Shown here: one piece after another, positions 46,576 to 58,400 of the stretch
Numbering within the stretch: position 1 is the first letter of the stretch
Layout of the letters: every line of letters begins with the position of its first letter
Source of the DNA: Galeopsis tetrahit
Taxonomy: Eukaryota; Streptophyta; Magnoliopsida; Lamiales; Lamiaceae
Direction of reading: 5' to 3'
Assembly: GCA_963675135.1 (NCBI GenBank)
Contig: OY776119.1
Location: 1,984,001 to 2,048,000 of the forward strand
Length of the DNA: 64,000 bases
Translations under genes and position numbers: made by a program
The notes under the pieces: generated by a model
The model's database searches: none
Told to the model about the DNA's origin: nothing
Seen by the model: the letters and a program-made list of their open reading frames with translations, nothing else

Positions 46576-49288
46576 ATGAAGAAGATCACAGAAAATATCC
46601 TCCTTCTTCTCTTCATTTTTTGTGTCTTAATTTTCCCTCAAACATGTTTTTGCATGAATAATCATATTTGTAGCCCTTCTTCGTGTGGCAATATTCGCAA
46701 TATTAGCTACCCTTTCCGACTCAAAAATGATCCCATACACTGCGGTTATCCCAACTATGAATTGGAATGCGAAAACAATGTGACCACAGTTTTATACCTG
46801 AATTACCAGAAATACAGAGTGAAAGAACTCAATTACTTCAACCGCACCATTTGGCTGGCTGATGTTTCCATCAACAATAGCATCTGCTCTTTTCCCAACG
46901 TTTCTTTAAATTACTACTACATTATGGATTCTCCTTATGCGTTTGGCCTTTCTACAAGTATTTGTTTGGTGAGGTGCCCATATCGTTTGGAGAATTCTTC
47001 TCTGTTTACAGAATTACCTGCTCATTGCAGTACTCACCCCTCCACACATACTTATATATACGTTGACGACCTATATCAGTTGAAGGCTTCAGACGTAGGA
47101 GAAAACTGCAGTGTAGGCCCAACATCTCTAACATGGTGGAAGTTTAAGGGTGTGAAGAATGTATCGCTTTCAGAAATCCACGATTCCCTGCTCGATGGAT
47201 TTCAACTCTATTGGCCCGACCACTTCTCTAGGTGTAGATGGTGCAAGGGAAGATATCGGTGTAGTAGTGATGGTGAGGAGGTAAGTTGCAGGCACAATAT
47301 GGTTGAAGCATTGTGGGGTAAGATACATTAATTTTATAAATAATTTCTATGCTAATTAATTAAGAGATTAATGTTGTTGTATTCTCTCAATATTGCTTGC
47401 AGATAATATCAAATATGGAGCATCTAACGGTAAGAAAATATTACTAGTAGTATATAGTTTGGCCAATTAATCTGATTTTCCATTTCTCACCATATAAATG
47501 CATTCTCTTACACCAGGTCCAACTCCAGCGCTTGTCCTATTTATTCTATTCGTTTTAGGTTCGCTCTATTTTCATCATATATATATATACTTGAATATAT
47601 ACTTGTCCGTGACAGTACTAAACGTTGGAGAAGATTCCAGTTGTTGTGTTTGCAGGAGTAACCCTCCCAGCTATGATCATCCTCGTATTCACCTCTGCAT
47701 CCGCATTTATTTTTATTCAGATGAATCAAGATAGACTAGAACTCAATACATACTGTAAGAATTCTTACACTAGTTTGTCTTGTTAGTCTTTAGAGCATGA
47801 AAAATATATAAATGCTTTGTTTTCACGCACTATTACAACACAACAAAACACAATTTTCTTCTTCTTCTTCTTCGCTTACTTGAATGTGGTGTACTTGCAG
47901 GGCTTATCGATTATCACGTTCTACCCATTATTGGTGCGCTCTTTATTTATTTTTTCACTAAAAAACTATATAAGTTGTAATCCATATGCATGCATCGATT
48001 GACAATATGTAATGAGATGACTTATAAATCTTCTTTTCTTTAATTAGAGCTTCCTAATATTCTTAAAGGGCAAAAGAATTGGAGAAGCATGGTAGATGCT
48101 CTGATCTTTTTTTCTTCTTTTTCTCCAGGAGGGTCCTTTTTTGCAGGAAGATTCGTCATTGTATTTCCTTGCATCGCCTGGTTTTTTATTTACAGGTTTC
48201 GAACAAGGCATTTGTCGAGGTTTGCTGTAATTGAAGACTTCCTACAAAGTGAGAACAACCTCATGCCGATAAGGTACTCCTATTCAGAAATAAAGAAGAT
48301 GACTAGAGGTTTTCGAGAAAAACTAGGCCAAGGAGGATACGGTACTGTTTACAAAGGAAAGCTTCGAAGTGGCTATGATGTTGCTGTAAAAATACTCGGA
48401 AAGTCTGGAGGAAATGGTCAGGACTTCATGAATGAAATTTCAACCATTGGAAGGATCCATCATGTAAATGTGGTGAAGCTACTTGGATATTGTGCAGAAG
48501 GGTCCAAGCGCGCTCTTGTATTCGATTACATGCCTAAAGGTTCCCTTGACAAGTATCTCTATAGTCGAGAAAAAACGAGTTGCTTGAGTTGGGAGAGAAA
48601 GTATGAGATTGCAATTGGAGTTGCTCGAGGGATTGGATAATTGCACAGAGGCTGTAATATTCAAATCCTGCATTTTGACATCAAGCCTCACAATATACTT
48701 CTCGACCATAACTTCACTCCAAAAATCACTGATTTTGGTCTAGCAAAATTCTTCTCCACGGATAAAAAAGTGGTGACTATGACCGCAATAAGAGGAACAA
48801 TAGGCTATGTTGCTCCTGAACTCATCAACAGGGGATTTGGCGAGGTTTCGTACAAAGCTGATGTTTATAGTTTCGGGATGTTGCTTATTGAAATGGTAGG
48901 CTTAAACAAAGAATTGAAAAGGAACAATCAAGCTTCTACTCAGTATTTCCCAGATTGGATATACAACACCTTTGAGCAAGGCCATGACATTGAAATTGGA
49001 GTTACTGATGAAAACAACAATGATGCTAATAGGGAAATTGCTAAGAAGATGACAATAGTGGCATTATGGTGCATACAAATGAGTCCAGGTGATCGACCTT
49101 CGATGAATAAAGTGGTGCAAATGCTGGAAGCCCAAGTAGAGAGCCTCCAAGTTCCTAATCGTCAGTTTGGGGCAGCCCGAATTCCTATAAATGATGATGA
49201 TCAAAGCTGGAGTACATACTCAATTGGTTCTACATCTTTGCTCCCTAATGATGTTGCTCCTAGCATCGAGATTACTGTCGTAGATTAA
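46576..49288 (+). pseudogene. LRK10L/WAK-type receptor-like kinase with a premature stop before the catalytic loop
   Basis: Exons 46576-47317, 47403-47429, 47517-47558, 47656-47754, 47901-47933 and 48129 onward, all in phase. The encoded order is: signal peptide (about 1-27), Cys-rich GUB_WAK galacturonan-binding domain starting CSPSSCGNI.NISYPF, WAK-associated C-terminal cysteines (CRWCKGRYRC), a membrane-proximal segment, transmembrane helix, and kinase N-lobe (LGQGGYGTVYKG, VAVKIL). An in-frame TAA at 48638-48640 follows GVARGIG, where the paralogue at 55169 has Tyr (TAT). It truncates the product to 484 residues. Beyond it the frame is open to 49288 and still encodes HFDIKPHNILLD, DFGLAK and APE. 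One substitution therefore separates this allele from a 700-residue receptor. It could instead make a receptor with only half a kinase. No other lesion was found. Confidence 0.9.
48638..48640 (+). other. Nonsense codon in receptor kinase copy 1
   Basis: TAA in frame between GGATTGGA and TTGCACAGAGG. The aligned codon of copy 2 (about 57305-57307) is TAT. A single-base change. Confidence 0.9.
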
Positions 49289-50060
49289 AAGAGTTTGAAT
49301 AAGCATTGTTTCATATTCTGTTGATATTGCAAGTCTATATATTTTCATCATGAAATTATCTCAACATTATCTTATTTTATTTGATTTAAGTTCTGTCAAT
49401 TTTCACTAATTGACAATAGTCATTTAACTTCTTACAATCAGTCATTAGACAAAATGTTGAAAGTATTCTATCTTGTAAGTATTGTCCAGCCGATGAGATG
49501 AGAATTAAGCAATGGTATTCAAGAATGTCTGCACCAAAGTAGAATCATGCAAATGACCCATTTTATTTGATTAGATCTGATTATACTCTGAAGACATCCT
49601 CATCGGTGTTTGGGAATACACTTACCCTGAATTATCGCTCGGAGAATAGATCGTCGCCGAAGAGAAGAGTTTCTAAGCGAATCACGGACAACACGGCTTT
49701 GGATCGATGGAGGCTTCTGCAGCAACCGGTGGAGTATAATTTAGAAATCAATTTCTACTATTAAGAAGAAAAAAAAAAAAACGCTTTTAGTGAGGTTTGA
49801 ACCCCTAATCTATGGTAGATTTTTTGCTGAAATTTTGTAATTTCAACGGCCACATTTTTATCGTTAGTATTACCGTTGAAATTTCAATTTTTTTTTTTTT
49901 TTTAGTTTAATGAGTTCGCACTGGAAATTGCAACAGGCTGACCAAGTCCCCTAAAATTTCAACTTAAAACAATCATTAATCTTGGCTGTCCGACATGGGG
50001 ACCAGCCGACGGGCAGCCGTTAAAAGTGCAATTTTCTCCAAAAAAAAAAAAAAAAAAAAC
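49289..50060. other. Downstream flank of receptor kinase copy 1, repeat debris
   Basis: Includes a segment at about 49690-49735 (GATGGAGGCTTCTGCAGCAA, CCGGTGGA) that recurs near 63030-63050, and several A/T tracts. No gene. Confidence 0.55.
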
Positions 50061-50160
50061 CTTCAGGGAATTAATAGATCAAGCACTAAAAAAAGAAGAG
50101 AGTGCTCTTAACAAGGGATGCCAAGCTTTTGAGACATGACCAAATATACAGACTAATAAT
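50061..50160 (+). pseudogene. Duplicated fragment of exonuclease exon 6
   Basis: It matches 44461-44590 closely from the acceptor CTTCAGGGA through ATTAATAGATCAAGCACTAA and AACAAGGGATGCCAAGCTTT. A short internal deletion removes the ATATTTGATACAG part, and an extra base shifts the frame. It is not functional. Confidence 0.92.
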
Positions 50161-50770
50161 TTGGGAGATTTGGAAATTTATAATCATAGAGTTCATTTTT
50201 TAATTTTGACTAATAATTTTTGTACGACATTGCCTTTCGTTTAGAGCCGACAATTTGGGCCAGACCCGATGGACTGACTCGGTCAACCCGAAGTCAAGTA
50301 TGGACATGAACTTTAAAATTACAGGCCCATATAGAGTCGGGCCTATTGATTCCACCCGACGGGCCTGATGGGCTAGACTGAATTTGGCCCGTCGAGCGGT
50401 GGACAACCCGTTTGGCTCGATCGATTTTTTTTTTTAGGCAAATAAACAATTAAAATTAGTAAAGTACTCCTATGTATTTAAATATTATTGTGTTTTTATT
50501 TTATTTTATTTTGACTTTAAAATTTGAACTTATGAATTATTTATTTGAACTCGCTATATAGTGTAATGTTATATTGGTTATGACCGTTTATGTAATGTGT
50601 GTTTTTAATTATAATTATTTGTATAAATAAAAAATATATGTGAGTATGTGATCAATAAATAATAGATTTATGTATACAATTTTTGCTAGAAATATTAAAA
50701 AAAAAATTATCACATGAGTGGACTAATTTGTTAAGCTAGAATGGATTAGGCTGGGCTACTATTTTATAAT
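50161..50770. other. Intergenic repeat debris
   Basis: 50190-50420 is rich in GGGCC/CCCGAC motifs of the kind seen in hAT MITEs near 22340 and 36911. The remainder is AT-rich. No gene. Confidence 0.45.
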
Positions 50771-50806
50771 GCTCCCAGCATGGAGATTACTGTGGTTAAT
50801 GTTTAA
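50771..50806 (+). pseudogene. 3' tip of another LRK10L receptor kinase gene
   Basis: The twelve codons from GCT to TAA read APSMEITVVNV and a stop, against APSIEITVVD and TPSVEITVVD at the ends of the two receptor kinase genes. The match starts abruptly after an unrelated AT stretch, so this is a leftover of a third copy. Confidence 0.7.
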
Positions 50807-51065
50807 GTATAAGTTTTTGCACTTTATTTCATTTTTCACCTCTGCCTTTGTGATTTTTTTGATGCCACGGTATTCTCGGTCTAAGAACCGACTAATTCGA
50901 GGGACTAATTTCATCGTTAAGTAGATCCCGTTTAAAGTTAGAGCTTTGCACTCTAAATGGACATGACCAAAAAAATTGTTTGCACCTCTACTTTTGTGAT
51001 ATTTGTTACGGGTATTTTTGTTTACCTTGAAAATATTAATTTCTTTTGCTATAATTTTGTACTGT

Positions 51066-51240
51066 AGTTGGTGGAGATTTAATTGGGAAGACTGAGTCCA
51101 CTATAATAAATTAATATTAAATGAGCCTGCCTGCCTGCCTGTAGGAATTAAAATTTCATTCCTCTGTAGTAGTCAATATACCACACTCTTTGAGAGCTTC
51201 ATCTTTTTTAGTACAACTGTCTTTCTTTATCCTCTATATT
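51066..51240. repeat. Direct repeat, copy 1 (partner at about 52551-52705)
   Basis: Shares GATTTAATTG.GAAGACTGAG, ATTAAATGAGCCTGCC, TTTCATTCCTCT and GAGAGCT.CATCTTTTTTAG with the partner. A short CCTG repeat is expanded here (GCCTGCCTGCCTG). Confidence 0.8.
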
Positions 51241-51374
51241 TTTCTTCCAATCAATTAAATATACTTGTTTGACTTTATATAAAAATTAAAAAAACTTTAT
51301 TAAAAAGACACATTAAACAAATAAAATTTCTATTTAATTGGACGGAAGGAATACATTAATTGCTCAATCAATCT

Positions 51375-51545
51375 GAGAAAAAACGAGAGTTTTATCTCAA
51401 TATATATATTTGAGTTCATGTTCTTGGTATTCTTAAAATCAACGGATTTCTCGTAGAAATTAACAATGCTCATCCAGACAAAGAGTGCGAGCCGTTCTAA
51501 CATGTTACTTTTCCGTGTACTATGATTTGCAGGGTACCCAGTATA
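51375..51545 (+). pseudogene. Duplicated fragment of exonuclease intron 7 and exon 8
   Basis: It matches 44975-45172 over ACGAGAGTTTTATCTCAATA, CAACGGA.TTCTCGTAGAAAT and the splice acceptor plus exon start (ATTTGCAGGGTACCCAGTAT). A roughly 30-bp stretch is missing. It diverges after CAGTAT, so the rest of exon 8 is lost. Confidence 0.92.
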
Positions 51546-52550
51546 TACCTGGGCTACTCATCGTAATGTTGTGGTCCACTTTTTGCCACCCCTCTCAAAG
51601 TTATGATCCTGAATTTTCTTTTTCCCGAAAATATATCAATATTGCATGTTTACTGAAAACAATTAATATTAATAAATGAAAAATGTTTAATATGTAACGA
51701 TATAAATACGTATTACACTGAAAAATAGTGAAACGATCGAGAAAAAGTTATATGGGCTAGTTAATTAAAATTAGGTAAAGATTAACTTAGTTTAATTCTC
51801 ACTGTTTAATTTACAGTAAGAAGTATGATGAAATTAATTACTCTATATTCATTTTCATTGAAATTTTTTGATAATTGAAAAATTACTCTATATATGTCTT
51901 GTAGCATAGACTTATAGAGAAGACTTGGAAAGTATTTGTGCATTAATATTAGTGAGTCTTGTACAAAAGGGACATCATATCTTGTAGCATAGATTTTTAG
52001 AGAAGACTAATTGCCCATTCATGCACCACACTACGCGTCCGCCTACAAATTCTCCAAGCCTCTTTTTCCTAATTTACAGGGTTTCTAAGTGCTCATTTTT
52101 TCATTTGAAAAGTGTTAGTTTTCGCACAACAACGTGCATATGATAGAATTTGTTTTGAGGCTAAACAAGTACTAATCTCATCATAATATATCAAACCGAA
52201 CCTACTTTTGCACTATATTAAGCACACAAAACACCGTTTATCACCTAACGTATTGAGGATTATATATATAAGGACCAACCAAAATTGACATAGAGATTTT
52301 GAGCGGGTACTTGGTTCAAATTCGATGAAAATGATAATGAGAATCATCCAATAAAAAATAACAATACGAAATAGTGGAATAATTGAAAAAATAATTACAG
52401 GGTTATTAATCAAAATGAGGTAGTAATTAAGTTATTTTGAATATTATTACCTTGTAAAAAGTATGATGAAGGTACGTATTTACTCTATATTCATTTTCAT
52501 CATCAAAAAATTACGAAGGTCCCCCTAAATTGTGATATTTAATTTGTAAT

Positions 52551-52705
52551 TTTTGTTGGTGGCGATTTAATTGTGAAGACTGAGTCCATAGTAATAAATT
52601 AGTATTAAATGAGCCTGCCGGTAGGAAATTTCATTCCTCTATAGTCAATATTCCACACTGATTGAGAGCTACATCTTTTTTAGTATTAATATCTTTCTTT
52701 AGCCT
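52551..52705. repeat. Direct repeat, copy 2 (partner at 51066-51240)
   Basis: See the partner entry. This copy has only one GCCTGCC unit and several substitutions. Confidence 0.8.
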
Positions 52706-52908
52706 CTCACCGGTTCCAATTTTGATATTTCACATATCTTATTTCACTCGGTGAATAATCAACATGTGTCATATTAAAAAATAATTAACGTCCTATAATA
52801 TTAGAGACGAAACGTGTTAAAAAATCAGTAGGGTGAAATACCGATGGAATACGAAAAGTGGAACAGAAGAATAACCGTACATTAATTGCTCCATCTTTTT
52901 TTAGAATA

Positions 52909-53107
52909 CTCCCTCGTCTAAAAGAATAGTCTATTTTTTCTTCACAAAAATCAATAACATATCTTGGACATATAAAATTTATTCATAAATTCTACTTATA
53001 CCCTTATTTAATGTTCATGACCAATATTATTGCTTAATTCCAACAATTATTAAATAAATGCATTTTAGACAAAAATATTAATGTGAGAAAAAAATAGTAA
53101 ACTACTG
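52909..53107. mobile_element. Stowaway-like MITE, eroded
   Basis: The left end TACTCCCTCGTCTAAAAGAA and the internal ATACCCTTATTTAATGTTCA are shared with the element at 28617. The right end (AAACTACTGAGTA) is degraded. Confidence 0.5.
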
Positions 53108-53114
53108 AGTATCT

Positions 53115-54660
53115 CAAATACCCTCATTGGATGATAGATATGCATGCTGAGCTCGATGTCTTGCACAAAAAATAGATTTCAGACTTGGTTTCTCGTCCCC
53201 CTTTTACAAGCATTGTTGGTTTAAAGTGGATCTTTGACACCAAGTATCTAGAAGACAAGACTATTGATAGGTACAAAGCTCATGCATCGAGTAGCTCAGG
53301 ATTTCTCTCAGGTTCCTGGTCTGGATTTCTTTCACGTTCAATCCAGTGGTCAAGCTTGCAATAGTTCGCATTATTCTATGTCTGGTTGTTCACAATCAGT
53401 GACACTTATATCAACTAAGATGTTAATGATATCTTTCTTCATGGGGTCTTAACGAACACGGTGTTCATGACACAACCACCTGGTTTAGTAGACCCTCGTT
53501 TCCCATATCATGTACGTTGTCTAAAGAAAAAACTTTATGGTCTTAGCCAAGCTCCATTAACCTGGTTTGTTCACTTTAGTGGATTTCTCAAAACTTTGAA
53601 ATTTTGTTGCAGTCGAGCTGACACATCTCTCTTCTTATATATAAAAGTGGTAAATGTCTCTTTATATCTCTTACTTTATGTAGATGACATTACTGTGACA
53701 AGAAGTGATGTCATTTTCATCCTAACATTTCATTGAGTGTGTGCCCACAAAGAGTTTGCAATCAAGGACCTGAATTATCTAAGTTATATCCTCGGCCTTG
53801 AGGTTACTCACTCACCTGGTGGCCTCTTTCCAGTCAAGCTATGTATGTCCACGATTATTATTATTTTTGGATAAAATCGTTAGATTCGAAGTCTGCCTTC
53901 ATTTATCTTGCTGGATGGGAATCTCTTGTCGGTTTAGGGGTGGACTTCGACAACCCAACCATTTATCGTTCACTTGTTAGGGCTTTACATTATTTGACCA
54001 TTACACAACTGGATCTCTCATATGTTGTAAATCATGTGAGTTAATTCTTCCAGTTGCCTATTGTTGATCACCTCCTCAATGTTAAGAGGATCCTTCGATA
54101 AATGTTAAAGGTACTCTTAAATTTAGCCTTTATTCACTCGTGGTAGTGAGTACTCTCTTATTAGATACTCTGATGTAGATTGGGCTCGGTGTACTGAAAC
54201 ACCACATCACTCAACTTATGACTACTCCATATTTCTAGGGGGCAACTTGGTTTCTTGGAGTGCAAAGAAATAACCCACTATTCCTTTGTCAAATTGTGAA
54301 TTCGAGTATCGAGCTCTTGCTAACACTGCTGAGGAAATCATTTGGGTCACTCACCCGCTTCAGGAGCTCAACCAACTCCACTCAATTAACCTGCCCCAAC
54401 GCTTCTATGTGACAACAAAAGTGTAATGTTTTTGTGTTAGAACCCGGTCGCTCGCAAACGTTCCAAATGTATTGATATCGTCTGTCACTTTGTTCGCGAA
54501 TCGGTGTCCTCGGGACGACTCTATACTCCATTTGTCCTTTCTCATCTTCAAATTGTGGATGTCTACACAAAGAGTCTGCCTTGTTCCAACTTCGAATTGT
54601 TACATTCCAAGCCTTGTGTTCATTTACATCTTCAACAATATCACTTAATATATATCGGGG
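53115..54660 (+). pseudogene. Decayed Copia element (reverse transcriptase, RNase H and 3' flank)
   Basis: Broken frames give, in order: integrase-RT junction (MHAELDVL, GLKWIFDTKY), RT (MTQPPGLVDPRFP, KKLYGLSQAPLTWF, LLLYVDDI), AIKDLNYLSYILGLEVT, RNase H residues near 54170-54320 (YSDVDWAR-like, EYRAL) and the C-terminus (HFVRESVSSGR, IVDVYTKSLP). Multiple stops and frameshifts are present. Its 3' end and flank match 45703-46170, so it was part of the duplicated unit. That copy has lost all but the last 290 bp. Confidence 0.88.
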
Positions 54661-55168
54661 AATAAGGAATAATATATGTGTTAGAAAATAATTTTTTATT
54701 TATGTTATCATTATTAGTGTAAATATTCTCAAAAATATGTTTGTTGTATTGTAAATCCTTTACATAGTGAATTATTTATACCCCTCATTAACGATGATCT
54801 AATATCTATTATCACATTATTGTATTCTAATTCTAGATCAATTCCTATGTTCCATTCTATTGGATCATTTCTTTAATACGTGTCATCTCCATTATTATGA
54901 AGTGTTGATAATTTTTTGATATAATAAATGTTAATAAATCAGATAGTAAAAAAAAAAAAAAAGACCCATCTCATAACATTAAATTATGAGCCCGGTCCGC
55001 GTACGTCCACTATTTGAGATATGACATTTAATTTGGAGAAAACTTGGCCAATTTTCCTATTGATTGATTGCAATCCACTATTTGGAGATCGAAGACTCGT
55101 AGAAGATTCAATCAATCTAATTGGCTTTAAATTTGTGAAGCTCCATCCATCTTTGATTCCAATTAATC
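54661..55168. promoter_or_regulatory. Copia 3' flank and promoter region of receptor kinase copy 2
   Basis: GTGTTAGAAAATAATTTTTT through CTTTACATAGTGAATTATTT probably belongs to the 3' LTR of the decayed Copia. The region up to the ATG at 55169 parallels 45960-46575 upstream of copy 1, including TTGATTCCAATTAATC directly before both start codons. No TATA box was clearly resolved. Confidence 0.5.
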
Positions 55169-57964
55169 ATGAAGAAGATCACACAAAATATCCTTCTTCT
55201 TCTTCTCTTCATTTTTTGTGTTTTAATTTTCCCTCAAACATGTTTTTGCATGAATATTAATCATATTTGTAGCCCTTCTTCTTGTGGCAATATTCACAAT
55301 ATTAGCTACCCTTTCCGACTAAAAAATGATCCCAAACACTGTGGAAATCCCCGGTACGAATTGGAATGTGAAAATAACGCGACCACTATTTTATACCTGA
55401 ATTCATATAAATACAGAGTGAAAGAACTCAATTACTTCAACCGCACCATTTGGCTGGCTGATGTTTCCATCAACAACAGCATCTGCTCTTTTCCCAACGT
55501 TTCTTTAAATAACTACTTCTTTTTTGATTCTCCTTATTCGTATGGCGATTATACAAGTATTTGTTTGGTGAGGTGCCCATATCGTTTGAAGAATATAAAT
55601 TCTTGTGTGTTTACAGAATTACCTGCTCATTGCAGTACTCACCCCTCCACACATACTTATATATACCATGACGACCCATTTGGGTTGAAGGCTTCAGATG
55701 TAGGAGAAAACTGCAGTGTAGGCCCCAGAGCTCTAACATCGTGGAAGTTTAAGGATATGAAGAATGTATCGGTTTCAGAAATCCACAATTCCCTGCTCTA
55801 TGGATTTCGACTCTATTGGGGCATGGGTGGTTACTGTAGATGGTGCAATGGAAGAGAGGTGTGTCGTACGAAAGACGACGAGGAGATAAGTTGCAGGCAC
55901 AGTGTGGGTGCAATGGTTGAAGCATTCTGGGGTAACAAATCATTCATTCATTTTTATATAACAAAATATTATTTCTATGCTAATTAATTCATTTTTAACA
56001 AATACATATTTTCCTAAAGTGTGAAAGTAATTGCTTGCAGATAATATCAAATTTGGATATGAGTACGACTCTTTCGGTAAGAAAATATTATTAGGCTCAT
56101 TATATATATTGTATTGTTTGGCCAATTAATCTCATTTTCCATTTCTCACCACATAATTATACATTAATTCTCTTACACCAGTTCAAAGTACTACTCCAAA
56201 TCCAACTCCAGCGGTTGTCCTATTTATTCTATTGGTTATAGGTTCGCTCTATTTTCATCATATTTACTACTATTAATTAGCAAGAATACTTGTTGGTGAC
56301 ACTACTAAACATTGGAGAAGAATATTCCAGTTGTTGTGTTTGCAGGAGGAGTAAGCATCCCAGCTATGATCATCCTCGGATTCACCTCTGCATCCATATT
56401 TATATTTATTCAGATGAATCAACAAAGAAAAAATCTCAAGACAAACTGTAAGAATTCTTACACTACTTTATCTTGTTAGTCTATAGAGCATGAAAAATAT
56501 ATAAATGCCTTGTTTTTACGCACGGTTACAACACAAGAAATATATATCTTTTCTTATTTTCTTCTTCGCTTACTTGAACGTGGTGGACTTGCAGGGCCCG
56601 TCGAGCATCTTCACCTCATTATTGGTGCGCTCTTTATTTATTTTGCACCAAAAATTTTAAGTTGTGATCGATTGACAATATGTAATCAGATTACTTATAA
56701 ATCGTCTTTTGTCTTTTATTTTACAACTTTATGTTTCTCTTCTTATATTTTTTAAGGACGCATTGTAGACACTCAGATCTTTTTATTTTCTCCTGCAGGA
56801 CTCTTTCTTGCAGTAAGATTCATCATTGTATTTCCCTGCATCGCCTGGTTTTTTATTTACAAGTTTCGAAGAAGACATTTGTCGAGGTATGCTGTAATTG
56901 AAGACTTCCTAAAAAGTGAGAACAACCTCATGCCAATAAGGTACTCCTATTCAGAAATAGAGAAAATGACTAGAGGTTTTCGAGAAAAACTAGGCCAAGG
57001 AGGATACGGTACTGTTTACAAAGGAAAGCTTCGAAGTGGCTATGATGTGGCTGCAAAAATACTCGGAAAGTCCGGAGGAAATGGTCAAGATTTCATGAAT
57101 GAAATTTCAACCATAGGAAGAATCCACCATGTAAATGTTGTGAAGCTAGTTGGATATTGTGCAGAACGATCCAAACGCGCTCTTGTATTCGATTACATGT
57201 CCAATGGTTCCCTTGACAAGTATCTCTATAGTGGAGAAAAAACGAGTTGCTTGAGTTGGAAGAGAAAGTATGAGATTGCAATTGGAGTTGCTCGTGGGAT
57301 TGGATATTTGCATAGAGGTTGTAACATTCAAATCCTGCATTTTGACATCAAGCCTCACAATATACTTCTCGACGATAACTTCACTCCAAAAATCACTGAT
57401 TTTGGTCTAGCAAAATTCTTCTCCACGGATAAAAAAGCAGTGACTATGACCGCAATAAGAGGAACAATAGGTTATGTTGCTCCTGAACTCATCAACAGGG
57501 GATTTGGCGAGGTTTCGTACAAAGCTGATGTTTATAGTTTCGGGATGTTGCTTATGGAAATGGTAGGCTTAAATAAAGGGTTGGAGAGGAACAATAAAGC
57601 TTCTACTCAGTATTTCCCGGATTGGATATACGACAGCTTTCAGCAAGGTCATGACATTGAAATTAAAGTTAATGATGAAAACAACGATGACGACAATGAT
57701 GCTAACAAGGAAATTGCTAAAAAGATGACGATAGTGGCATTATGGTGCATACAGATGAGGCCAGATGATCGACCTTCGATGAATAAAGTGGTGCAAATGC
57801 TGGAAGGCCAAGTGGAGCGGCTCCAAGTTCCTAATCGTCAATTTGGGGCGGCCCGAGTTGTTATAAATGATGATGATCAAAGCTGGAGTACATACTCAAC
57901 TGATTCTACATCCTTACTCCCCAATGATGCTACTCCTAGCGTGGAGATTACTGTTGTAGATTAA
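55169..57964 (+). CDS. LRK10L/WAK-type receptor-like kinase, intact copy
   Basis: Six exons: 55169-55931, 56041-56076, 56182-56241, 56346-56447, 56595-56624 and 56799-57964. Phases agree and give 718 residues. A signal peptide (about 1-28) is followed by a Cys-rich GUB_WAK pectin-binding domain (CSPSSCGNIHNISYPF, YELEC) and a WAK-associated region (CRWCNGREVC). Four short exons build the juxtamembrane and membrane segments (PAMIILGFTSASIFIFI in exon 4; FIIVFPCIAWFFIY in exon 6). The kinase starts near residue 380: LGQGGYGTVYKG, Lys in VAAKIL, HFDIKPHNILLDD near residue 510, DFGLAK, GTIGYVAPE. Arg of HRD is Phe, so this is a non-RD kinase, as usual for LRK10L. The family senses cell-wall fragments or pathogens at the plasma membrane; the ligand here is unknown. 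The first 1-kb exon and kinase are highly similar to copy 1 at 46576. The start is the ATG opening the signal peptide. Confidence 0.94.
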
Positions 57965-58200
57965 AAGAGTTTGAATATATTGTTAGTAAGATCAATATGT
58001 AATATACAATTGTTTAAATAAGCATTATTTCAGATTATGTTGATATTGCAAGTATATTTATTTTCATGATGTTATTATCCCAATATTATCTTATTTGATT
58101 TCAGTTCTGTCGACTTTCACTAATTGACAAGTCATTTAACTTCTTACAATTAGCCATTAGACAAAATGTCAAAAATATTGAAAGTTACTGATATTTGTAG

Positions 58201-58393
58201 TATAGAGAAATAAACAATATTGGAAATATGATTTCTTGATTAGTTGTAAAGGAGATTTACAATGGGTATTTATACAAGAGAGAATTAGGTCTAACCTAAC
58301 CCTAATGGGCTTTATAAGAGAGCCCATAGGAAACTAAGATGGGCCTATACAATAAATAGGAATGGGAGTGTATTTACTAATATAGGTCCAATA
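58201..58393 (-). repeat. 3' LTR of the Copia element
   Basis: 193 bp. It matches 62711-62903 at all positions except one G/A difference. Confidence 0.95.
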
Positions 58394-58400
58394 TGCCCCC

